Of a stretch of 64,000 bases of DNA, positions 13,101 to 24,114 are shown in pieces. The notes under the pieces were generated by a model that saw only the letters and a program-made list of their open reading frames with translations, had not been told where the DNA came from and did not search any database. Each line of letters begins with the position of its first letter. Within the stretch, counting starts at the first letter, position 1. The stretch is from NCBI GenBank assembly GCA_949752745.1, contig OX457026.1, forward strand, positions 27,528,116 to 27,592,115. Direction: 5' to 3'. A program made the translations under genes and the position numbers. This DNA comes from Protula sp. h YS-2021. Its lineage: Eukaryota > Annelida > Polychaeta > Sabellida > Serpulidae.

Positions 13101-15089
13101 TCGCACAAGATTGTGCCTCAGGGTGTTTGTCTATGCAGAATGTAATCAGAGGGGGTGGGGGGGGGGGAGGGGAGGGGGAGGGATTGGGTGGTGCGGGGCG
13201 GGGCTTGGATAAGACGGCCAGTAAATTTTTCAGCTAAAAAAAAAAATTCTTAATCTGAAGCTCATAGTATCTGTAAACCTATTGAAATATTACGCATTAG
13301 TTTAGTTCTGTGACTGATGCATGGTGGTGAGATTCGGGACTTGCTTGTGTGTTGCTCTGTGACAGGACGAGATAACAGGAGCGGATAGGGATGTGTACGT
13401 CGCCCTGGTGCCCGTCTTCAGCCCAGTGTTCATGTCACTAGTCAACATTCTCCTACAGAAGGTCCAGTATCCCCCCGATGACGAGTACCAAGCCTGGGAT
13501 TCAGGTGCCTCACCATGATACACAACAATACTAATGATAGTAGTGGTTGTTGTGGTAGAAGAAGTAGTAGTATTAGAGGTAGTAGTAGTCGGAGTAGTAG
13601 TAGTAGCAGGAGTAGCACAGGTAGTGGTCAGTCACCAGGGTTGCCACAGTCAGGAAAAAGTCAGGAAAGTCAGGAAAAAAAGTTTTAGTCAGGAAAAGTC
13701 AGGAAAATCTGTTCTGGGTCAGGAAAAGTCAGGGAAAAATTCTGAAAAGTCAGGAAAAGTCAGGAAACTCATGTTATTTTTTTTTCTTTATTTTTTCAAG
13801 TATGAGTCAGATGTGGATTGTTTCGTCCTCCTAATGATGATTTTTTCAAATCAAACACATTGGTTTTCTACATCACACTTTCTAGACATCTGCATTGATT
13901 CTGTAGCTGTATACCAGGACGAAAAACATATCATGCGTTAATGCCTTAGATAACCGAAGCACTAGGGCTGAGTTGGCGTGTTGTCCGTAGCTTGTTAGTA
14001 AGGGGCACATAGAATCTAAAGGCTTGTTGCGAAATTGCGATATTTTATCCAAGCAAAGATATATCTTTTAATTAGTTATGTGCATCCTCTGTGTCTCTTC
14101 TTTCACAAAGAGGCTCCTTTCAAGTGTGAAAGTAGAAAAAGTAAAGACTTGAAGTCGGGATGAGGGGCGGTGTGGAAGAGTGATCTAAAGCGCTCGTCAA
14201 GCATATATAAGCTGTGCGCTGCGAAAGGCCGTATCCCTATGAAACATTTTTAAAGAATACCTGTATCTGTTCAGTAACCTGCGCTGGTGTTTTACAATAT
14301 TAATGAATATCTCATTGTGCGTGATTCTAAGCAATAAGCTGAGGGAGAAGACCATCTGATGGAATGGCACCTGTAAAGTTGCTGTTTTATCACATGTTGA
14401 CTATTTCTCTACATGCTGCAGAAATTTAGAGAAAGGTTTTCTTTCATTCCTGTTGAACGTTTATCTTGGACGAGTGTTTGTGTCATTGAAGAAATTCGTA
14501 GAAAAAATCCGTAGAGCAGCAAGATAACTATTTTTTAGACTGAAGAAAAAGAGAGGTTGAAGTAAATTTATGAACTGAAAAATATCGAAATGTCAAGCAA
14601 AGAAACGTATTTTTCGAGAGGATGGTCAAAAGACAGTAAATTTTAATCATGGGTCGCCGAAGTACCAGGTGATGGGAAAAAGGCGCATTGCAAACTTTGC
14701 CATGTTTCCTTTCGTCTTGGCAATATGGGAAAGGGAGCATTGACGAAACATTGTAAAGGGGTAAAACATGTAAATGCAGAGCATGCACGCCAGAAAAAAT
14801 CGTTGTCCCTGGGCTCGCCCCATATTTCAAGGGCAAGTTAAAAGCGTTTGTTGAAGTGATGCTTATGTATTACTGTATGACGAAGCAAGAAACACGGTTA
14901 CAAAAGACGAGCAAATGGAGGTAATGGTCCGACACTGGCTAAATTCTGAAGTTGCCACACAACATCTTGATTCAAAGTTCTTGTGTCATTAAAACAGCCA
15001 AAGATCTCCTCAGTAACTTCAACGATGCTACAAAAGCCTTTCCCCCACACTTGCTCTTACACGTCGGTAGTGATTGACCAAACGTTACA

Positions 15090-15124
<35 letters not shown>

Positions 15125-16233
15125 GCAACAACAGTTAGCTTTCTGTTGTTCGAACGTTAATTGATTGGAAAATAATCTTATGATTATAAGCACTTTGATA
15201 GGCAATATTAAGGGTATCTCACGTAATTATATTGAAATATGTTGATTTATTATATCATATGTATCTATTTGAGTATAAGCCTTCCGGAATACGGGAAAAA
15301 GAAAAAAAGTCGGGAAAAAGTCATAAAAATGTTCAGAAAAAAAGTCAGGAAAAAGTCAGGAAAAAGGGTTCGTAAAATTGTGTGGCAACCCTGTAATTTA
15401 ATTATTATTATTAGCAGTAAGATAAATAACAAACATTACGGTTATACCCAGGCGGCTCTTAAAACTGAGGTTGGCCATGATGAATTCATTTTTCTTTGGG
15501 GGTGGCTATGTGGTAATTTGTCATCTCTTCATTGATACATTGTTGCATAGATATGTAACTGTTAAACGCTCTCTTAGAACTATTTTTCCCAATGCCTGTT
15601 CATGTAAAGGAAATGGAGGAACTACAAGTATAGATTAGGTTTGATTTGCAGCCGTGTGTCGGTGGGGGTCTGTGTGTACGTGGTTATATCTGGCATTTTT
15701 TATATGTTTATCTATAATTTTATATACGTGTACTTATATTGTTGGAATTCCATTGAATTTTTTTTTCAGATGAAAAGGATTCGTATAGATGTTACAGACA
15801 AGATATCGCTGATACACTGGTGAGTGTTTACATGCTTGGTTGAAAAATTAAAAAAGAAAAAAAAATCTATTTTATTAGTGTCAGTCTTGTCTCTGTGGTG
15901 ATAAATATTCCTACTCTTCTATAAGTCTGAAAAATAAAAACACGTGTAACGGTTCAAGAGTAGTAAACGAGCGAAAAGGAAAAAAAATATTTTTCTCACT
16001 GGGGTTATGTTTGCGCACGTGCTTATTATTTTGTTTGGTAGAAAATGAACACAAAATGTGTGGTTTGTACATATATTACTGTTGTTTCTATTTTTAGATG
16101 TATTCCTACGCGTTTTTACATCATCCATTGTTAGGAAATTTATGTCATTTGCTCGGAGAAATCATAGAACGAAGTAAATCGGAATCTGTCAGATGGCAGG
16201 TCAGTCCTCGTCATACTATTATTGTTTTTATTG

Positions 16234-16267
<34 letters not shown>

Positions 16268-16272
16268 GTAGC

Positions 16273-16326
<54 letters not shown>

Positions 16327-19300
16327 TGTAATTAAAATATAATGTAATTTACTTATCTTTTGCTGAAAAAACTATGTTGCATGTGCCTGCACAGTGTTGA
16401 TGAAGGTATTTCGGTCAAATAAGTAAACAAGCCATTTTGCATACTTGAAAATGGGAGTCATTAATAAATCTGTACCGCAAATGTCTATATTGAATTTAAA
16501 ACTTGGCTGGTTAAGAACTGGAGGCCTCTAATTCGGTCTGAAGTTAGACATAAGGTTTGAAACAAGTTTGACAAAGCTTGGTACAATAAGAAGCCAGCCA
16601 CGTGCTTGGCTATGACTTGGTGGCTGACTTGGTATAGGAGATCGAGGCGGTGCTGTACGCACTGAGCTCAGTGGCGGACAGCGTGGAGATGGAGGAGTGC
16701 GCCTACCTGCCCGTTCTCTTCCGTATGCTCGCGTCGCTGCCGCTCAACCACCAGAAGCTCATTTCCTCCGCTCTCTTTCTTATCGGTAAGGCACTCAGCC
16801 GATACTGTAAGCAGACAATAATTTGCAACTATGACTGTAATACACACTACAGTGAAACTCCAGTATGCTTGAAACCGGATATTTTATTAAAGACACATAT
16901 TCGTAACAATGTACGTCAGAACTGGAAGTCATTTTGTCAGCTCGGTACTTGAGTATAGCAGGGCATACCCATATTTTAAAGACAGAACGATTCCCTGGGA
17001 TGAAAACATGGTCAAGTGATTTTCTCCAGTGATAAATATCATGCGATATAATGTTAACAAATATGCATCTTATGTAGTAAATCATGACATTGTCTGCTTT
17101 GGAAAGCAATGACGCTTGTTTTCTGCAGCCACTGTTTTGAATTGTAAATCTCAGTAATTTTACGTCTAAAGTGCCGTTCATAGGGAATAGCAGTGCAAAA
17201 AAATATATATATTAAGCGTGTAGGAGATTTTTAAGCTAGCCCGTGTGCTGTTTCATGCACGGACTAGGTGCTTACGCGGAGTGGATCAGCCAGCACGCCG
17301 AGGTGTTAGGCAGCGTGCTGCCCTTGCTGCTACAAGGCTTGTTGAGCCAGGAGCTGGCACAGTCGGCCACGCTGGCCCTCAAGGACGTGTTACGGGAGAA
17401 CCAAGCGCACATCAAGCAGTTCGTGCCCAGCATTCTCAGCACGAGTAAAGAAGCGCTCGACAATGACAATCTCAAGGTCAGTGGAGAGAGAGATCCGGAG
17501 TAAACGAATAATAAACACAGGAATACCTTCTTAACTGCTGGTTAGATTGTCTCGGTGTAAAACGTGAAAATCAGTAAACAAATGTGTAAAATTAAAATAA
17601 ATAAATAAATAAATGTAAAAATAAGAGACGTCAATATAAGTTAAGCGACGTGTATAAGTAGAGTAGCGTAATATAAACATAGCAGCTTAATAAAAACATA
17701 GCGACCTGTCAATGACCAATTGTTGACCTTGCCTCTGTCGTATGTGTGGCTCACAGAGCCGTGACGTGCTGAGGCTGATGGCTTGCTTGGGCTATGTCCT
17801 GTCCGTACTGCCCGTCGGTGACATCATGGAGTACCTACATGTGCTACTCGCGCCGCACATCCTGCAGCTCCAGCACCTCAGCCACCAACAGGTACCTCTC
17901 ACCCATATCGTAACTCGCTCACGAAATGTACACTATAATAACGCTGAGGTGGCCCGAAAGCGCTTGGAACGAAATGGCCTGGGTCGAAATTGTTGTTGGT
18001 CGAAATGTCCTGCACTCAAACATAGAGTTTGTTGTTATGAAAGAATCACATACATGTTGTCAAGTAAAAAATAAAGCTCCGGTTCTTAGTTATCGTTATC
18101 CTGTGCAATGACTAAAAATGAAATTTATTATTTATTTCTCCATTTATCAGGCACAACCTAAGGTGACCGACAGGCTGTCCGTGCAGCATAAGTTGAACAT
18201 GCTGTCTTGGTTATTCGGTACACTAAATATAGACTGGGAAAAGGACGAGGAATCTTCAAGCGATACGGCCCAATCAGAAGCAACTCAACCGGTAGGTGAA
18301 GTCTGTGTTCTTCAAGGATAGTTTCACCGCCGCTGTGCTTGTTCCCCGTGCTGTGAACTCTTATACATTATTAGATTAAGTGTTCACAGTACTGCAACTG
18401 ATGAAAAGTAAATAATAATATTTAACAAATATATTTAGTAAAACTGAACGTATTCTTGATTTGGCCGAAAATCTGCTGCTATCGTTCAGGCGTGGTGTGA
18501 TAGAGCAGCATGTGTGGTAGAGCACGTGTGGTAGTGCATGTGTGAAAGTGTACGTGTGCTCAGTGGTAGCAGTTCACGTTTGGTAGACCACGCGTGACAG
18601 TGCACGTGTGGTGGAGCACGTTTGGCACTGCACACGTGACAATGCATGTTTGCAAGTATGTCTGCGGTAGTGAGTATTGTCCAAAAATGTTTTTAAAACA
18701 ACGTTCCGATTGAGTGTTAACTTGTGACAGCTGTGTTCGCAGAGTGAGCTGGGATATTTGTGTGATTTTAGACCCGGTTACTCCTGCAACAGTTAATGCC
18801 CGTGCTACAACAAACGTTAACGGCATGGGGCACCGATCAAGCGGTCATTGAAGTAAGCTAAACAGACATTATGTATGGAAATAGTCTTATATCTAAGCTA
18901 ATCCAGATGGTAAGAGAGTCTACTGAGGTCACTTTTCCGGAGATATGTGACGGGGAGGAGGGGGGGGCGATAATTAGTTCAAATACTTAGTGTTGGTCTG
19001 GTAATCCCAAGGCGCTTGGTTCGAATCTGACCAGAGGTGCTACGTATGGGATTGGCTTTCGCTCTGATTGTCTCAGCTAGGGGATTCTCACGGAATTCAA
19101 AATTATCGCCTATTGAGTCTTTCCTTTAAAACTGTACAGTACACCTTGACCTGAAGAAATTACACTTACATGAAAGGGTGCTTGAAAATTAATCAAGAAA
19201 TCGTTTGAGATTAAAATTCTGAAACATGTGAAATAAATCGCTGATATTTTGCGGATGAATTCTCAATGTTGAAAAATTAACAATCCATGTTGGAGAACAG

Positions 19301-21376
19301 AAAAAAATTGCGGTCTGTGTTACAGTGCACCTGTGATATGCTGAAGCGCTCCGTGCGGGTTCTCATGCTGCAAACGGCACCGCTGTACGAACCCATTGCT
19401 GGCCTCCTGCGCCAGCTCTACAGCCGCACTCCGCACCCCGCTGTCCTTGACCTTGCCAAGCACCTGCTTGTCCTGTTTGCGCATGCACAAGAACGTAAAG
19501 ATGTCTCCAAAGCGTTGTTTAGCACGCTCTGTGCTCGGACATTGAACATGTTTGAAGATGGGACTATCAGAGAACACCCGGATATTTTAGAAGCTTTTAT
19601 GAGCTTTTTATCACAGGTTTGATTTAGATTTTAACCGAGTTAGATCCTGGCACCAGAAAGCAAATTGATTTGAATAGTCGTCAACAAATTTAATTTTACC
19701 TTTTTGATGTATAATTACAGGACAAATAATAAAGTTTGTTTGAGATTATTATTTTTTTAATCTGTTGACTGTCTGTATACAGTACTTTGTGACTGAAGGT
19801 ATTTCGAATTTGCTGACAGATAGCCAAAAAGAACAACAGTTTGTTGTGTGAGGATGTGAATTTTGGAGGCATGTTCCGCGCGGGAATTGTGGGCCTCTCC
19901 ATGCAGGAAGCGCCCACGGTCAAGTGCTCGTGTCAGTTCCTGGTCAGTTCAAACCCACTATTGTCTCAAGTATATCAGGAACATATAAACACCTGCCATT
20001 GTGTCCTGTTTTTGTTTTCTGCATAAATTTAAAAAAAAAGTAAATGGTGTAAAAGTGTGAAAGCTGTGTTTGATGCTCCTGTAGTGGTTAAAAGCTGGTT
20101 GGAATGATGGAGAACGACGTGGTCGGTAGGGGTGGGAAGTGTTAGGTTACGAAAGGCACGAAGTGTCCACTTCTTCTATAAAGCCTTTCAAATAGTATCA
20201 AGTTGAATATTTTATAATAAGAGCAATCTCCAAGCACAGTTTCTCTGTTTCCTTAATAGTTAAGCGTGTAATCTTGCAGTGTTCATTATACTGTGGTACA
20301 GGTTGAATACATAGCACTAAGTACCCGAGTATCCGCTATCAACGATACTGTGAGAAACCAGGGTCAGAATCTCGTCGATACTCTTCTCACAGTAAGTACA
20401 GAGAAAATACAAGTACTAAAAAAAGAAATTCAAAACAATTTTTTTAGTTTTGAGGATTTATCGATGGATAATAGAAATTTATTTGGTCCTGAGGTTTGGG
20501 ATATGATTGCATGGTGTAAATAAGTAAGTAAATCAGTCTGCATAGTAAAACTGAAACCTTCAGGAGTCCCTTTGGCTCCATTTTCTTGTGTGATATGCAA
20601 GATTGTTTTTAGCCATATTAGTTGTTTACATTTAGTTAAAGGACGTTGTCAATGCGGAATTTTTAAGATATTTTTAAAATGTTAAAGATTACTTAGACAA
20701 CGAGAGAATGTAAGTGGGCAAATGTATAAATGCCTTTTTTTTCTCATTGTGGCCAATCCTCGCATGGGCAGGCGATAGGCGGAGAATCTCCCCGCGCCGT
20801 CGTCGACACGATGGCTGATGTGCTGCTAGCCCTCAACAAGCACCAGTTCGACGGTCTGTGCCAGTGGATGAACGCCGTGGTGTCGCGACAGGCCTTTCCC
20901 AATGGGCGCGTCACACAGCAGAGTAAAGAACAATTCGCTAGGAGTATTCTCAAGTGCGTGCCGTTAAATATTTGTTATTTGGTCAGTAAAAGCGTGTGTT
21001 CATCCACCGGGCTTTTGTTAATTTTCGGCCTTGTCATAGCAATGATTTCTTTGGTCGTGTTACAATTTAGAATTTTTTTTTAACCTTTTTTTTCTCTTTT
21101 TGCTTGAGCGTCGTTGGACATCAGATTATGAATTTGGGAACTTGGCTTTTCGGTTTCTTCAAGGAACAGCAATTAAAGTCTTAAGGACAGAAATAGACAT
21201 TCAAATAAATGCAATAGGACAGTGTTTACAGTTTGCGATAGTTTACAGTGGCATCTTTGTTTTGTTTCAGAGAACGGAGCATGAAGCGAAAAGTGAAAGA
21301 AATCGTGCAGGAATACACGCTATTGTGGAGGGGACTTCTAGGGACCGAGTATGCCGCTCAAACTCAACCCATGTGA
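4128..21376 (+). CDS. IPO13: Importin-13, complete, 24 coding exons
   Basis: Importin-beta family karyopherin; in animals it carries cargo both ways (imports UBC9 and MAGO-Y14, exports eIF1A). Coding exons: 4128-4157, 4838-4957, 5408-5466, 6570-6678, 7280-7378, 7812-7865, 8283-8355, 9512-9728, 11189-11273, 12022-12150, 12862-12942, 13366-13504, 15770-15819, 16098-16199, 16638-16785, 17268-17476, 17757-17891, 18151-18291, 18772-18852, 19326-19616, 19820-19942, 20302-20391, 20772-20953, 21271-21376. They total 2853 nt, all phases agree, and encode 950 aa (human 963). Family matches: FTAENVEKAVQQFYHDA at the N-terminus, KIVFTRLCVA (about 97-106), EILTVLPEE (149-157), CLSSWVQFGVPL (about 200), TLNMFEDGTIREHPDILEAF (about 755-775), DTMADVLLALNKH (about 866-878) and ERSMKRKVKEIVQEYTLLWR near the C-terminus. 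The start is the ATG just after an in-frame TGA at 4113. All introns end in AG; donors after exons 2 (GTGCCG), 12 (GTGCCT) and 20 (GTTTGA) are weak. Confidence 0.96.
4532..4815. repeat. Dispersed repeat family E, copy B, next to IPO13 exon 2
   Basis: Matches 3411-3660 over its left part, while its right part (from about 4739, GGAATAGCCTACCAAAAAT) matches 45614-45692. The family is therefore longer than either copy shows alone. Its right end lies about 20 bases before the acceptor of IPO13 exon 2 (4838), so branch-point sequence for that exon may derive from the repeat. Confidence 0.8.
8416..8936. mobile_element. TIR element (MITE-like) in IPO13 intron 7
   Basis: The left end begins TACCGTAATTTCTCGTGTAT, and the right end read on the minus strand begins TACTGTAATTTCCTGTGTTT; about 22 of 28 bases agree, so these are terminal inverted repeats about 520 bp apart, with TA at each border. 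A second inverted copy of the terminus at 8478-8502 makes a palindrome with the left end. The motif TGCGCAATATA recurs inside. No transposase frame is seen, so it is non-autonomous; TA borders suggest a Tc1/mariner-type mobiliser, which is inference. Confidence 0.7.
10864..11103. repeat. Two-copy tandem repeat, about 124-bp unit
   Basis: Two adjacent diverged copies in IPO13 intron 8. Each runs from ATGTCCCCGCGGGTA-like sequence through AACCCTGTTGT and TGTAGATT to GGATCTATTT, ACAATATAAT and GAAATAAAGAA. The sequence just left of it contains CCCGGGTCATTTTCACCCCGGG-like symmetry. Function unknown. Confidence 0.8.
12578..12832. mobile_element. MITE with 31-bp terminal inverted repeats
   Basis: The left arm 12580-12610 and the reverse complement of 12800-12830 agree at 30 of 31 positions (one T/G difference). 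The element is about 255 bp and sits in IPO13 intron 10, only about 30 bp before the acceptor of exon 11 (12862). It has no coding capacity. The near-identity of the arms suggests either recent insertion or strong constraint on the ends. Confidence 0.85.
13534..13625. repeat. GTA/GTG-rich trinucleotide repeat
   Basis: Imperfect GTA, GTG and GAA triplets starting 29 bp after IPO13 exon 12 and ending next to the left end of the hAT element. The poly-valine frame through it is an artefact of the triplet repeat. Confidence 0.85.
13636..15393 (+). mobile_element. Degenerate hAT-type element in IPO13 intron 12
   Basis: Left end CAGGGTTGCCAC (13636-13647) and right end GTGGCAACCCTG (15382-15393) are a perfect 12-bp inverted pair of hAT form (CAGGG...). 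Both ends are followed inward by many copies of GTCAGGAAAA, resembling the subterminal repeats bound by hAT transposases. Inside lies a broken BED-like zinc-finger frame (14590-14841) and a second fragment around 14880-15060. The 8-bp flanks (TCAGTCAC left, TAATTTAA right) do not match, so no target-site duplication survives; alternatively the two ends belong to different insertions. Confidence 0.65.
14590..14841 (+). pseudogene. BED-like zinc-finger fragment of hAT transposase-like protein
   Basis: Frame from ATG 14590 to TAA 14841 with one internal TAA at codon 19. After it comes W-V-A-E-V...KKAHCKLCHVSF...MGKGALTKHCKGVKH: a CxxC followed by a spaced HxxxxxH, the layout of BED-like fingers at the N-terminus of many hAT-derived animal proteins. 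The short stretch before the stop (MSSKETYFSRGWSKDSKF) is in the same frame, so a single nonsense change probably broke it. No DDE catalytic core follows in frame. Confidence 0.65.
16234..16327. repeat. (ATT)n then (AGT)n microsatellite
   Basis: Two adjoining triplet runs in IPO13 intron 14, about 35 bp of ATT followed by about 60 bp of AGT. A shorter (AAT)n run lies at 15091-15120. Confidence 0.95.
18987..19040 (+). repeat. tRNA-derived SINE remnant
   Basis: Contains GTTGGTCTGGTAATCCCAAG (an anticodon-arm-like region) followed by TTGGTTCGAATCTGACCA, a good B box. It shares the GTTGGTCTGGTAATC core with the copy at 63450-63522. The 5' half of the tRNA-like part is decayed. It sits in IPO13 intron 19. 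Confidence 0.6.
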
Positions 21377-21807
21377 AAAGTCACGTTCTGAAGTCACCAA
21401 ATGTCCTCGTATAGGTTTATCTTCGTTGCCAGCATGGCCTCGTGCCGTTCTGGTTGCGATAATTGTTTTGTAGCGACACAAAAGTCTTATATAATTCGTA
21501 AATTTATTATGTTCGTAAATTTTCAACATTGGAAGCATTGTATGTTCTGAAACGCTACAAAAATGCCGTTTATTGACGCTTTGTTGTCAAAATTTCAAAT
21601 CTTCTTTCGTTGAAGCATGAACAGTGCTGAGGTTTTCAGGTAGGAAATTTAGAGCAAACGCAAAAAGATATGCATTTATATAATTTATTTATTATCGGTA
21701 GTTATTCAACGAATCAACGTTCCAGGAGAATTAGTAATGTGAACCAGAATATCATTTTGCGCTTTAAGAATTTATTTTGAACTTTTATGGGTAATTAATT
21801 AAGTAGT

Positions 21808-21813
21808 AATAAA
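21808..21813 (+). terminator. Candidate IPO13 poly(A) signal
   Basis: AATAAA about 430 bases after the IPO13 stop codon at 21374-21376. Other AATAAA strings occur further on (for example near 22730), so the true cleavage site cannot be decided from sequence alone. Confidence 0.35.
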
Positions 21814-23181
21814 ACGCAAGGCCAAAAAAAAAAGGAAGCGTTTCTGCCTGTATTTTGGACTTTAATTGAATGACCACAATGGAAGGGTGGGGAAGGGGGG
21901 GGGGTTGGGCGCAGTACCCACGGAGAATCTCAGCGGTGTGGTCAATATTGTCAGTGCAGAGCCGTCCCCCCCCCCCCCCCCACCCCGCTCCTGGCAATTT
22001 GCCTTTCCACAGGTCACACGCCAGAATGAGGCTTTCATCAGATGATTTCCCAGACATAATATTTCTTGTTACCTCGTGTTATTTCAACCTATGCCTCGTT
22101 TCTAAAGATTTTAATCCATTACGCTATTTGTGACTTTTATTAATTTTGCGAAATTGGCGAAAGATAGGGCGTAGTTAGAATATTTGAAAATATATATTTT
22201 ATTACGTCTTTCTGTGTTACGTTGCAAGTAAAAGAGGCAAAAAAAAATGACAGTTGTATACCCCTCTCGCCATGGCGTGTTGGGGTGGGGGTGCAGGCGG
22301 GGTCTGTCACGTGACGCCCATTTGTCATAGGCGGATCCAGTCATTCCTGGAGGTGTGCGGTTTATTGGTGGTCCGGGGGGGGGCGACCCATTTTCAGTTG
22401 CAATATACAATATGTAAGGAACGGGAAAAAGCCCCCCCCCCCTTCGCCGTCGTGCCCGCCGATACTATTTATATCACATTATGCAAACAGCGTGTGTTTT
22501 CATAGATCTAAGATCATCTGATCTAACTATATATCAGTTAGCTTTGCATTTTAAAACCTGTTTATCCGTGCCAGTAACCGTTGACGTGCTTGTAATAAAA
22601 ACTAAAAAAAAATTATTTTATTGTAACAATGGATCTGTTAAGTTGCCATAGTAACTGTGATACATTGTATTGTGTTATTTGTGTTGAAGTCATTCTTTTA
22701 CTTGTTTTAACTTATGAAATTGCTTATAAAATGAATAAACGCGTATTATATAGCATTCATTATATCCATGTTACCTGGTGTGTTTAATACCTTAAATTGT
22801 AAGGAGTTATTGTGTCATGATGAAAATGTAATCGATATAAAAAAATTCACCATGGAACTAATGCATGCTCTGAAGTATGAACAGCATTTTTGTTCTCGTG
22901 AAATGCCATGTGTATGGTTTTGAATTAAAAACAAAAAAAAAAAACAAAAAAAAACAGGAGGAAATATTTTTGTGTGTGCTTTAAATTTGGATTCGTGAAA
23001 TTACATTCTCTCTGCGAAAAAGAACCTTCCGTGTGTTGGCTCTTGTATTCGATTATTCTGTTTGTAAGGTCGTAATTGTGTCCCTGAATTCTGCCCCCTA
23101 ATGTGGCACAATAAATCTCCTGTAACCTCGTTATGATGGCATAGCTAGGGCCGAAGGAATATGCCATTGTGACCGGTTATT
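21814..23181. other. Intergenic, no gene seen
   Basis: Contains long G and C homopolymers (around 21893-21905 and 21966-21980) and AT-rich stretches. No exon or family-like frame was recognised. Confidence 0.5.
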
Positions 23182-24114
23182 ATATGTCTCCCCCTAAGGG
23201 AGATATATAGCATTTGGTGTGTCCGTCTGTCCGCAATGAGTTCTTATGAAATTAATGAGTCGATTTTTCTCAAAACATACATACATATTGGGGTACATGT
23301 CTAGATGATGCCCGTGTTATTTTTTTTTTTTCGTTTCCTCAAAAATTCTATTTTTGGCAAATTTTTGAACATAGAGGGGGGGGGGGGGGGGGTTTCGTGC
23401 ATTTTTTTTCACTTTTGGCAGGCTATATCTCCAAAACAGTTTGTTGGATTAGGCTGAAACGTGGCAAGAACAACACACATATAGTGCAAATGTTTAGTGC
23501 GAAGGTTTTCTTCATTTCCATGGAAATTGTATTTTTGGCGAATTTTTTTATTTTTGATTTTTAACTTTTTGGCCATATTGTTGCGATATCTCCGAAACGG
23601 TTTGTGGGATTAGGTTGAAACTTGGCAAGAAGAACTCACAAAACGTATAAATGTTTACTGCGAAGTTTTTTTTCATTTCCGTTGAAAATGTATTTTTGGC
23701 GAATTTTTAAATTTTTGATTTTTAACTTTTTTGGCCATATTATTGGGATATCTCCGAAACGGTTTGTTGGATTAGGTTGAAACTTGGCAAGAAGAACTCA
23801 CAAAACGTGTAAATGTTTACTGCGAAGTTTTTATTCATTTCCGTTGAAAATGTATTTTTGGCGAATTTTTAAATTTTTGATTTTTAACTTTTTTGGCCAT
23901 ATTATTGGGATATCTCCGAAACAGTTTGTTGGATTAGGCTGAAACGTGGCAAGAAGAACCCACATATAGTGCAAATGTTTACTGCGAAGTTTTTTTTCAT
24001 TTTCTGTAAAAGTGTATTTTTGGCGATTTTTTCATTTTTTTGGGCTCGCCAGTGTTGTACTTTTAAGCAAGAAATTTTTTCCACGTGACTGATTGGGGGG
24101 CGGGGGAGACATAT
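23182..24114. mobile_element. Element with inverted ends and a 162-bp tandem core
   Basis: The left end ATATGTCTCCCCC (23182-23194) is matched in inverse at 24102-24114 (GGGGGAGACATAT). Just inside the left end is GTGTCCGTCTGTCCG. The core holds about four units of roughly 162 bp carrying GGCCATATTATTGGGATATC, TCCGAAACGGTTTGTTGGAT, AACTTGGCAAGAAGAAC and TGTATTTTTGGCGAATTTTT. A tandem core of this unit size between unique ends is the layout of bivalve 'pearl' and Helentron-derived non-autonomous elements; that kinship is inference. No coding sequence. Confidence 0.6.

Noticed and set aside
18987..19040. Functional tRNA gene
   Set aside because: Only the anticodon-arm and B-box parts remain; no acceptor stem pairs.
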